Source of the DNA: Thermoplasmata archaeon
GTDB lineage: Archaea > Thermoplasmatota > B47-G6
Length of the DNA: 5,019 bases
Direction: 5' to 3'
Assembly (NCBI GenBank): GCA_003663585.1
Contig: QMTU01000078.1
Span: 1 to 5,019, forward strand
How positions within the stretch are numbered: the first letter of the stretch is position 1; each line of letters begins with the position of its first letter. Below, one piece after another: positions 1-5,019 of this stretch. The position numbers and the translations under genes are program-made. Under the pieces are notes generated by a model. The model did no database searches. It was given only the letters and a program-made list of their open reading frames with translations, and was not told where the DNA came from.

Positions 1-100
1 GCTTAGCAGTTGACTGTTACCTAGCAGGTTTAATTTTAGAGATTTCTGGTACATAACTATTTTGGTTCTTCAAGACGCAATCAACCGTATCAATAAGGAA

Positions 101-110
101 ATTATTTAAG
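101..110 (+). promoter_or_regulatory. Candidate TATA box for the eL15 gene
   Basis: The stretch TTATTTAAG fits an archaeal TATA element, and the purine-rich AAGGAAA just before it (96-102) could serve as a BRE (TFB recognition element). Archaeal start sites usually lie about 25 bases past the TATA centre, which puts transcription start near 130-135. That would give a leader of roughly 60 nt before the ATG at 198. A weaker AT-rich candidate, TTTAATTTTA, lies at 29-38 and would give a much longer leader. The call rests on motif and position only. Confidence 0.45.
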
Positions 111-113
111 TTA

Positions 114-165
114 TGATCTATTGATATTCGTAGCATCTTAACACATCCCAGTACTCAATAGATCA
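114..165. repeat. Perfect 11-bp inverted repeat in the eL15 leader
   Basis: TGATCTATTGA at 114-124 is exactly complementary to TCAATAGATCA at 155-165, with a 30-base spacer. Three further pairs (GTA at 130-132 with TAC at 152-154) could form inside the spacer after an internal loop. The left arm begins 4 bases after the candidate TATA box and the right arm ends 19 bases before the SD site of eL15. It could be a paired operator in DNA or, if transcription starts upstream of 114, a hairpin in the leader RNA. Confidence 0.7.
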
Positions 166-184
166 CGATCCTTATCAGTTATTA

Positions 185-190
185 GAGGTG
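185..190 (+). promoter_or_regulatory. Ribosome binding site that decides the eL15 start
   Basis: GAGGTG lies 7 bases before the ATG at 198 but only 1 base before the in-frame TTG at 192. Spacing therefore favours the ATG, removing two residues from the longest possible reading frame. Confidence 0.75.
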
Positions 191-197
191 CTTGGCA

Positions 198-785
198 ATG
201 GTTAAAGGACTGTACCACTACCTCAGGCTTGCGTGGAAAAGGCCTGATACAAGCTTTGGAAGCCCACAGTGGCATAGATTGCTTGAGTGGAGAAAAGGAC
301 CATCAATAGTCAGAGTAAGAAGGCCTACTAGACCTGATAGGGCACGAGCTCTTGGATACAAAGCCAAACAAGGATTTATAATAGTGAGAGTTCGCATAAG
401 ACGTGGTTCGATGAGAAAGCCTAGACCAAGATCTGGAAGAAAACCAAAAGGCCTTGGTGTAAGTAAGATAACACCAAGAAAGAACCTACAGCGCATTGCA
501 GAGGAAAGAGCAGCAAGAAAGTTTCCAAACCTTGAGGTTTTGAACTCATACTGGGTAGGACAAGATGGGCTCTATAAGTACTATGAGGTCATAATGATTG
601 ACCCACATCATCCCGCAATAAGAAACGATCCACACATAAACTGGATATGCCAACCACAACACAAGGGAAGAGTGTTTAGAGGACTTACCTCTGCAGGTAA
701 GAAGTCACGTGGTCTCAGAAACAAGGGCAAAGGAGCTGAAAAGGTAAGACCATCAAATAGGGCTAACAAGAGGAAAGCTAACTAA
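198..785 (+). CDS. rpl15e: Large ribosomal subunit protein eL15 (L15e)
   Basis: This is a structural protein of the archaeal 50S subunit, of the family shared with eukaryotes and absent from bacteria. It binds 23S rRNA and is needed for subunit assembly. From the ATG at 198 it has 195 residues, a normal archaeal length, and is strongly basic throughout. Recognisable family blocks are PTRPDRARALGYKAKQGF (residues 43-60), the IVRVRIRRG strand (62-70), AEERAARKFPNLEVLNSYWV (101-120), YEVIMIDPHHP (129-139) and GRVFRGLTSAGKKSRGLRNK (157-176). The Lys/Arg tail ends near KVRPSNRANKRK, closer to euryarchaeal and korarchaeal forms than to the long Sulfolobales tail, from memory. The gene appears monocistronic, with its own promoter and an 11-bp inverted repeat upstream, and converges on the YchF gene with a 2-base gap. 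The identification is secure. The only ambiguity is the TTG two codons upstream, disfavoured by SD spacing. Confidence 0.97.
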   Translation: MVKGLYHYLRLAWKRPDTSFGSPQWHRLLEWRKGPSIVRVRRPTRPDRARALGYKAKQGFIIVRVRIRRGSMRKPRPRSGRKPKGLGVSKITPRKNLQRIAEERAARKFPNLEVLNSYWVGQDGLYKYYEVIMIDPHHPAIRNDPHINWICQPQHKGRVFRGLTSAGKKSRGLRNKGKGAEKVRPSNRANKRKAN

Positions 786-800
786 GCTTAATGCTTTTTT
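784..800 (+). terminator. Candidate oligo-T terminator of the eL15 gene
   Basis: A small hairpin, AAGC (784-787) with GCTT (793-796) around a 5-base loop, merges into a run of six T (795-800). Archaeal termination depends mainly on such T runs. The tract lies inside the opposing YchF gene, where its complement encodes the Gly-Lys-Lys-His end. The stem is only 4 bp, so the T run is the main evidence. Confidence 0.45.
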
Positions 801-1996
801 CCAGTAACTATTTTTATCACATCCCTTGGTCTTAGAATATAATCTGCTCCAACTATTTTCTTACTTCGAACATCTACAGCCCTTATAAATGACTCACCTA
901 TCTCCGTGTGAATTTTATATGCTAGGTCCAGGGCAGTGCTCCCTTTTGGCATTAAGTATACATCAGGAAGGACATTTCCCTCACTATCTGTAAGCTTGCT
1001 CTCATCTTCAACTGGAAATACTGGCACTAACTCCAAAATATCGAATGCCACAGTATCAAGTACCTCTTGGACTCCCGTTGATCCATATCTCTCAAGAACA
1101 AGCTCTCTTATAGTCTCTAGGGCTTTTTTCTGTTTTTCAGTTAAGTCACCTGGCCTAAGGATCCTGAACTCAGGATCCCCTGGTCTATAGTATATTAGTC
1201 CCGCACGTGATGCTCTCCTTAGGGCAAGCTCTGCCTCAGATGACGTAGGTATTACCCTAACATCCTTTAAAGACATTAGATCTCTCATAAAATCTTCGTC
1301 AGCTATGTCTGCCTTATTAGCGGCGATTACCATGGGCTTGCTTCTTCTCCTTATCTCAGAGGCTAAGAGGAGTAAGTCATCATCATTCCATACTATTGGA
1401 TTCTCTGGATTCTTCCCTACATTTCTTATTGCATCTGCAAGCTGTTCTTCGGTAATCCTTAAGCCCGACAGTTTGTCATAAAGAATCTTCTCTAGGGGTA
1501 TTTTTTCAGCTTCTACTCTTCTGGAAATCCTTTTCCAATCCTTTTGTATTATCCCATATATCCAGTAGTCTATCTCCTCCATTAACCATTCAACGTCATC
1601 CCTCGGGTTATGACATTTCCTCCCACAGATCTCTCCCTGTTCGTTCGTCATTCCGCTAACGTCTACAACGTGAATAAGCGCGTGTGCCTGTCTAAGGTCA
1701 TCTAGGAACTTATTTCCAAGACCCCTTCCCTCATGAGCCCCCGGAACTAAACCGGCAACATCCAATAGCTCAATAGGGGCATATCTCATGCCATCCATAC
1801 AGATTGAGTTTCTTGGGGTGCACCTTACATTAAAGTCCTTACATGCACATGGAACTCTTACGTATCCTATGCCTCTATTCGGCTTAATGGTCGTGAACGG
1901 ATAGTTAGCTATTGGAACTTCAACCATGGTTGCTGCAGCGAAAAACGTTGACTTACCAACGTTTGGTTTTCCTACAATGCCTATGAGTACTGACAT
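788..1996 (-). CDS. YchF/OLA1-family P-loop GTPase (archaeal type) with TGS domain
   Basis: This is a translation-factor-class NTPase of the Obg/YchF group. Family members associate with ribosomes, and some hydrolyse ATP better than GTP. Nucleotide preference cannot be read here. From the ATG at 1996 it has 402 residues. The P-loop GKPNVGKS is at 9-16. The switch region DVAGLVPGAHEGRGLGNKF is at 79-97, with the family's HE in place of the usual catalytic Gln. NKAD (G4) is at 227-230 and TSSEAE (G5-like) at 251-256. A helical segment follows the G domain's first half (about 130-190), and a TGS domain occupies about 345-400 (GSTALDLAYKIH at 352-363). Six cysteines (50, 52, 59, 66, 124, 128), all within the first third, are unusual for this window. 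An in-frame GTG at 2005 would overlap the upstream stop by 4 nt, but GAGGAG at 2010-2005 sits 8 bases before the ATG, which I prefer. It is the last gene of the apgM operon, 5 nt after the previous stop. Confidence 0.95.
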   Translation of the reverse strand: MSVLIGIVGKPNVGKSTFFAAATMVEVPIANYPFTTIKPNRGIGYVRVPCACKDFNVRCTPRNSICMDGMRYAPIELLDVAGLVPGAHEGRGLGNKFLDDLRQAHALIHVVDVSGMTNEQGEICGRKCHNPRDDVEWLMEEIDYWIYGIIQKDWKRISRRVEAEKIPLEKILYDKLSGLRITEEQLADAIRNVGKNPENPIVWNDDDLLLLASEIRRRSKPMVIAANKADIADEDFMRDLMSLKDVRVIPTSSEAELALRRASRAGLIYYRPGDPEFRILRPGDLTEKQKKALETIRELVLERYGSTGVQEVLDTVAFDILELVPVFPVEDESKLTDSEGNVLPDVYLMPKGSTALDLAYKIHTEIGESFIRAVDVRSKKIVGADYILRPRDVIKIVTGKKH

Positions 1997-2001
1997 AAGA
2001 A

Positions 2002-2886
2002 TCACTCCTCAAATATCTCATCAAGTCCTGGAACTAAACGTTCTCTGTCAATTCTGTCTTTTTCAATATCCTCATCCCTTAAAAACTCTATACCGCTAGT
2101 ACTGAACACCTTTCCATAAACCTGAGCTCCCCTTACTATCTTTATGTTTTCAGCCCTTATGCCACTGTTTACTACAGCACCACGTGAGATCTTAACGAAC
2201 TTCCCTTGAACTACACCATCAACGTATGCATATGGGCCTATATACACGTTACCCGTACTTCTTATAGACCCATGAATTATTGCCTTATTACTAACAGTAA
2301 CACGTCCTTTAGCCTCAAGAGATCCATAAATCTCTGCCTCCTGACCAACAATGATACTATATTTCGTACTTATTCTCTCTCCTGTTATCCTTGTGTCGTA
2401 TGGTATGAGCATGTAATCTCCCTTCACTTGGATTTCCTCTTCAAGAGTTTTCAGTATTTCATCAACCTCCTTGCTTTTCCCTATCTGAAGGAGGTACAGG
2501 AGATAGAGTAAAATATACATGAATAGCGGAATTCCGCCAGATATTCTTATATATCCTTTTGCTAGAAACCCCTTGGATATCTCAACATTTCCCCCAATGT
2601 CAAGATCTCCCCCACAGTACAGATGACCACTGACCTTCACAAGGTCTCCAAGAGATATACTCTCCTCAGAGTGAACGTCCCCCAAAACCCTCGACATGTC
2701 ATCGATCATTATTTCTCCCTTTGCAAATAGGTCCTTCACAGTAACATATCGTCCTATGAAGATCCTCCCATCAGTTCTCAAAGCCCTCTCAACGACGGAC
2801 CTATCTGCGACCACTATGTCATCCTTCACAATGATCTCTTCAGGCAGAAGCTTCGCCTTACTTGGTATCCTAAGAACCCTTCTCAA
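2002..2886 (-). CDS. Bactofilin-like / polymer-forming beta-helix protein with a hydrophobic insert
   Basis: This 294-residue protein is built from short repeats typical of bactofilins and related beta-helix proteins. I place it there by pattern, not by a known homologue. The N-terminal half has about five rungs of 17-18 residues (25-42, 43-59, 60-77, 78-95, 96-113), with hydrophobic-x-Gly/Ser steps. The C-terminal half has five more (179-196, 197-214, 215-231, 232-248, 249-266), for example GRVTVSNKAIIHGSIRS and YIGPYAYVDGVVQG. Between them is an insert (about 119-178). It starts with an almost purely hydrophobic stretch, PLFMYILLYLLYLLQI (120-135), and continues into a charged amphipathic helix (137-152). 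The tail (270-294) is highly charged and acidic. There is no signal peptide, so the protein is probably cytoplasmic or attached to the membrane's inner face. It could form filaments or a scaffold. A hexapeptide-acyltransferase role is less likely because no catalytic His pattern is visible. The start is TTG, supported by AGGTGA six bases upstream. It lies 12 nt after apgM and 5 nt before the YchF gene. Confidence 0.75.
   Translation of the reverse strand: MRRVLRIPSKAKLLPEEIIVKDDIVVADRSVVERALRTDGRIFIGRYVTVKDLFAKGEIMIDDMSRVLGDVHSEESISLGDLVKVSGHLYCGGDLDIGGNVEISKGFLAKGYIRISGGIPLFMYILLYLLYLLQIGKSKEVDEILKTLEEEIQVKGDYMLIPYDTRITGERISTKYSIIVGQEAEIYGSLEAKGRVTVSNKAIIHGSIRSTGNVYIGPYAYVDGVVQGKFVKISRGAVVNSGIRAENIKIVRGAQVYGKVFSTSGIEFLRDEDIEKDRIDRERLVPGLDEIFEE
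2005..2010 (-). promoter_or_regulatory. Ribosome binding site that decides the YchF start
   Basis: Read on the minus strand, GAGGAG ends 8 bases before the ATG at 1996-1994. It lies inside the last codons of the preceding gene and overlaps the alternative GTG at 2005. Use of that GTG would leave no spacing at all, so the ATG is favoured and the two proteins are probably coupled in translation. Confidence 0.7.
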
Positions 2887-2892
2887 AAAGCA

Positions 2893-2898
2893 TCACCT
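2893..2898 (-). promoter_or_regulatory. Ribosome binding site supporting a TTG start
   Basis: On the minus strand AGGTGA directly follows the apgM stop codon and is followed after six bases by TTG at 2886. An ATG at 2893-2891 is out of frame and closes after a few codons, so TTG is the best start for the beta-helix protein. Confidence 0.65.
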
Positions 2899-4131
2899 TT
2901 AGGCTCCAAACTTTTCAGCCTTATCTATCCAATCAAGAATTGTTCCGAAAAGACCCATACCTGTAATCGTTCCGAGACCTCCTAAAGCAGCAAATCTCTC
3001 TCCAAACTTCTCTACAGAGTCCACCCTTACATCAGGACCTATAGCTGCTAATGGTACGGGATCTGAGCTGTGATCTCTCTTAGAACATGGTGTAGAGTGA
3101 TCAGAGGATACTATCATGTATATGTCGTTCTCAATAGCATAATCTATAAGCCTTCTTAAGTGTCTGTCAATTTTTTCTATAAACTTCATCTTTCCAATAA
3201 AATTGCCATCATGTCCAAAGACATCAGGCGCCTTAATATTTACCAAGACAATGTCATGATCTCTCAGCAGGTTTATTACGGCATCTATCTTTGCGTCTAT
3301 ATTCGTCCTTGGATCACCAGTAGCTCCCTTAACCTTAGGAGCGTCCATTCCTAAGAGTCTTCCAACGCCTCTGACTATAGCCACCCCGGAGACTATAGCA
3401 CCCCTTATCCCATATTTCTTTTCTATAGTCTCTATCTGCCTTAACATGCCAGCTCCTCTTATAAGTATCATATTTGCTGGTAGCAACCCCTTCTCTCTTC
3501 TCTTAGCGTTTATCTCAGCTTTGTTAAATTTCTCGTAAGCTATCCTCATGAGTTTATTTAGTATTTCAGCAGTCCTCTTAGCCTCAGGGGTATTATCTAG
3601 AGGAACAACTTTCCTCACAGGAACCCCCTCATGATGGGGGTCAGAATCAGATACCTTATCCGAGAGATCCTCACCTCTAAGAACGAGCACTGCACGATGC
3701 TGAACAGAGGGCTTAAAGATGATCTTAACGCCATCTATCTCGATTCCATCTATAAGCCTTGCAAGCTCATGTGTTCCTGACTCTATCCTACCAGCTCTTC
3801 TATCTATGATCCTCATGCTGTCATCTACTGTAGCAAAGTTCACCCTAAAGGCAACATCTCCAGGCTTAAGGTCCACGCCCTCTCCAAGAGCCTCAAGGGG
3901 CCCTCTACCGGGATAACACTTCCTGGGATCATATCCAAAAAGGCTCATGTGAGAGGTATCGCTTCCAGGAATTATCCCTGGGCCCACAGTGTACATGAGA
4001 CCGTTTATTCCGTTTCTAGCCATATAATCAAGGTTTGGAGTGCACGCAGCCTCTAGGGGAGTTAGGTGTCCTAACTCCTTTATTGCTCTGTCCCCCGCAC
4101 CATCCATAATAAATATCACGGCTTTCTTCAT
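2899..4131 (-). CDS. apgM: 2,3-bisphosphoglycerate-independent phosphoglycerate mutase, archaeal type
   Basis: This cytoplasmic enzyme interconverts 3-phosphoglycerate and 2-phosphoglycerate in glycolysis and gluconeogenesis, without the 2,3-bisphosphoglycerate cofactor. It belongs to the alkaline phosphatase superfamily and needs divalent metals. It has 410 residues, the usual length for archaeal aPGAM. Asp10 lies in IFIMDGAGD. The catalytic Ser is most likely Ser57 in PGSDTSHMSLFGYDP (55-69), because the later position of that motif varies in the family. Metal ligands expected from the family are visible: Asp303 and His307 in APDVFGHDGN, Asp344 and His345 in SSDHSTP, and His354 in KRDHSSDP. 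GRGPLEALGEG (75-85) and VNFAT (97-101) are further family signatures. The ATG at 4131 follows a strong AGGAGGAG (4144-4137). It is the first gene of the operon with the beta-helix protein and YchF, and diverges from the SCP2 gene. No key residue is missing. Confidence 0.96.
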   Translation of the reverse strand: MKKAVIFIMDGAGDRAIKELGHLTPLEAACTPNLDYMARNGINGLMYTVGPGIIPGSDTSHMSLFGYDPRKCYPGRGPLEALGEGVDLKPGDVAFRVNFATVDDSMRIIDRRAGRIESGTHELARLIDGIEIDGVKIIFKPSVQHRAVLVLRGEDLSDKVSDSDPHHEGVPVRKVVPLDNTPEAKRTAEILNKLMRIAYEKFNKAEINAKRREKGLLPANMILIRGAGMLRQIETIEKKYGIRGAIVSGVAIVRGVGRLLGMDAPKVKGATGDPRTNIDAKIDAVINLLRDHDIVLVNIKAPDVFGHDGNFIGKMKFIEKIDRHLRRLIDYAIENDIYMIVSSDHSTPCSKRDHSSDPVPLAAIGPDVRVDSVEKFGERFAALGGLGTITGMGLFGTILDWIDKAEKFGA

Positions 4132-4235
4132 GATCTCTCCTCCTGCTTGAGACTACATGAATAGGAGTATTATCCAAGTTTACAGTTCACGTTCCCTTTT
4201 CACTTAGGTCTTTCTTCACATTTTAGATCACAACG

Positions 4236-4242
4236 TATAAAC
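4236..4242 (-). promoter_or_regulatory. Candidate TATA box for the apgM operon
   Basis: Read on the minus strand, GTTTATA at 4242-4236 is the best TATA-like element ahead of apgM. It would place transcription start near 4210-4215 and give a leader of roughly 80 nt. Other AT-rich words nearer the gene, such as GGATAATA at 4175-4168, cannot be excluded. Confidence 0.35.
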
Positions 4243-4258
4243 ATATATCTCATGTTCG

Positions 4259-4267
4259 TTAAATATA
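4259..4267 (+). promoter_or_regulatory. Candidate TATA box for the SCP2-fold gene
   Basis: TTAAATATA lies about 45 bases before the ATG at 4308. Start of transcription near 4288 would give a short leader that still contains the AGGAGAG ribosome binding site at 4294-4300. The call rests on motif and position only. Confidence 0.4.
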
Positions 4268-4307
4268 CATCGAAAGGGAGGTATTTTTCCTACAGGAGAG
4301 TGTCTAA

Positions 4308-4667
4308 ATGGGCGTCGAAACAAGCATTGAGGAAATACTAAAGGACCTTGTCGAAAAGTTTAACAAAAAGGTTGATGAGGACAAGGATCTATACGAAAGA
4401 ATTAAAGATCTAAACAGAAGAATTAAGCTAAAAATACAGCCAGAAGGAATATTTTATGGAGAACTAAAAGATGGAAAGATTACGGAGCTTAAGAAGGTAT
4501 CTGAGGATGTTGAAGCTGATATCTCAGTTGAGACATCGCGAGATGTATTCTTACAGCTTATAAGCCAGCAACTTTCGCCATTCATAGCATATGTGAATGG
4601 CCTTGTTCGCATAAAAGCGCCATTAAAGGACTTATTGCTCTTAAAGAACCTATTTGGATCCTTTTAG
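4308..4667 (+). CDS. Small stand-alone SCP2 (sterol carrier protein 2)-fold protein
   Basis: The 119 residues form a single domain resembling SCP2-like lipid-binding proteins. An N-terminal helical region rich in Lys/Glu (5-40) is followed by a strand pair, FYGELKDGKITELKK (49-63). Next come EADISVETSRDVFLQLISQ (69-87) and the conserved-looking FIAYVNGLVRIKAP (92-105), with a Leu-rich C-terminal helix (106-117). This matches the usual SCP2 order, in which an acidic strand with Asp precedes a helix and then a Gly-containing strand. The fold binds lipids or acyl-CoA in other organisms, but the archaeal ligand is unknown and I do not infer one. There is no signal peptide or membrane segment. The ATG follows AGGAGAG by 7 bases. 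It diverges from apgM and overlaps the 3' end of the scpB-like gene by 18 nt. It could instead be a regulatory or scaffold domain of the same fold. Confidence 0.75.
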   Translation: MGVETSIEEILKDLVEKFNKKVDEDKDLYERIKDLNRRIKLKIQPEGIFYGELKDGKITELKKVSEDVEADISVETSRDVFLQLISQQLSPFIAYVNGLVRIKAPLKDLLLLKNLFGSF

Positions 4668-5019
4668 CGATTCCTCATTAACCTCTACGAACTCCTCAAA
4701 GCGATCTCCTGGGACTATGTACTTTCTTCCTCTCTCATGCACTATTTGTATCACATCCTTCTTTAAAAGAGATTCAATCACGCTACTGTATTCCTTACCT
4801 AGGAGTCTAAACGCCTTTATGGCTTCAAGCCTTTTAGCTACGACTAATGCTGAAACAAGCTTTAGCTCACTATCTGTAAGAGGTCTCTCCATAAAATCCT
4901 TTGCTATGTCATAGAACTCCCTTTTCAGTTGAATTTTAAATCTTCCATCAACCTCAACGATCTCAAAGGAGTGCTCCTTAGAATATTCGTCATTGAGCTC
5001 CGCTATTAGCTTCCTTACA
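4650..5019 (-). CDS. scpB: Segregation and condensation protein B (ScpB) homologue, C-terminal part; gene continues past the right edge
   Basis: The minus-strand frame ending in TAG at 4652-4650 stays open to the window edge, giving at least 122 residues without a start. The ATG at 4892 is internal, because matching sequence continues upstream of it. The visible part begins VRKLIAELNDEYSKEHSFEI and runs through DGRFKIQLKREFYDIAKDF, matching the end of the first winged helix of ScpB and its beta wing. The second winged helix follows: LTDSELKLVSALVVAKRLEA, then GKEYSSVIESLLKKDVIQIV and GRKYIVPGDRFEEFVEV, where ScpB normally ends. In bacteria ScpB dimers bind the ScpA kleisin bridging SMC heads, and archaeal homologues are thought to act in chromosome organisation. 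A different winged-helix regulator is possible, but the two-domain order and the RKYIVPGDRFEEF end favour ScpB. An scpA/smc partner may lie just upstream, outside the window. Confidence 0.8.
   Translation of the reverse strand, partial: VRKLIAELNDEYSKEHSFEIVEVDGRFKIQLKREFYDIAKDFMERPLTDSELKLVSALVVAKRLEAIKAFRLLGKEYSSVIESLLKKDVIQIVHERGRKYIVPGDRFEEFVEVNEESLKGSK

Noticed and set aside
1..54. Minus-strand ATG at 54-52 with an open frame to the left edge, possibly a divergent gene start
   Set aside because: There is no ribosome binding site before it and too little sequence to recognise. It competes with the plus-strand reading of the same bases.
3..56. Plus-strand open frame (17 residues, ending in TAA at 54-56) that could be the tail of an upstream gene
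   Set aside because: Eighteen open codons are expected by chance, and the residues match no family I recognise. The opposite strand is equally open from an ATG at 54 to the edge, so the direction cannot be decided.
111..124. Possible C/D-box small RNA suggested by an ATGATC-like word
   Set aside because: The word departs from the box C consensus, and no box D or C'/D' pair with proper spacing is present.
192..197. TTG start for eL15 giving two extra residues
   Set aside because: The GAGGTG site is only one base away from it but ideally spaced from the ATG at 198, and the family normally begins just before the YHY motif.
218..496. Minus-strand open frame opposite eL15
   Set aside because: It is a shadow of the highly biased, basic eL15 coding sequence, with no ribosome binding site and no recognisable protein features.
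936..1190. Plus-strand open frame opposite the YchF gene
   Set aside because: It lies fully antisense to a confidently identified gene, and its Ser/Thr-rich sequence has no domain signal.
2206..2902. Plus-strand open frames opposite the beta-helix gene
   Set aside because: Their composition follows from the complementary strand's codons, and neither has an SD site or family motif.
3160..3916. Plus-strand open frames opposite apgM
   Set aside because: Both are antisense to catalytic and metal-binding segments of apgM and show no independent coding signal.
4654..4914. Plus-strand open frame overlapping the scpB-like gene
   Set aside because: The minus-strand reading gives a coherent ScpB winged-helix domain, whereas this frame is Ser-rich and featureless.

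Overview
The window comes from an archaeon, most likely a thermophile. It encodes the archaeal/eukaryotic-type ribosomal protein eL15, the archaeal form of cofactor-independent phosphoglycerate mutase, and the archaeal YchF-type GTPase with a C-terminal TGS domain. Arg codons are mostly AGG/AGA, and Ile is often ATA. Starts sit behind strong GGAGG- or GGTGA-type Shine-Dalgarno (SD) sites, and one gene starts with TTG. Base composition looks moderately AT-rich. The C-terminal tail of eL15 resembles the euryarchaeal/korarchaeal form more than the long Lys-rich Sulfolobales form as I remember it, so I do not assign a phylum.

Layout. Positions 1-197 are a non-coding leader with an archaeal-type TATA element and a perfect 11-bp inverted repeat, followed by eL15 on the plus strand (198-785). 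Two bases later lies the 3' end of a three-gene minus-strand operon, transcribed from about 4131 down to 788. Its order is apgM (phosphoglycerate mutase), a bactofilin-like beta-helix protein with a hydrophobic insert, and a YchF-family GTPase. The gaps are 12 nt and 5 nt. A 176-bp divergent promoter region (4132-4307) separates this operon from a small SCP2-fold protein on the plus strand (4308-4667). That gene overlaps, tail to tail by 18 nt, the 3' end of a minus-strand gene running off the right edge. This last gene is recognisable as ScpB, the winged-helix partner of SMC/ScpA.

The genes are mostly housekeeping: ribosome structure, a translation-linked GTPase, lower glycolysis/gluconeogenesis and chromosome organisation. 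I see no mobile element, CRISPR array, tRNA or rRNA. The least ordinary items are the beta-helix protein, whose two halves of about five 17-18-residue rungs are split by a hydrophobic helix, a six-cysteine cluster in the YchF protein, and the inverted repeat straddling the predicted eL15 start site. No clearly new defence or mobile system is visible.
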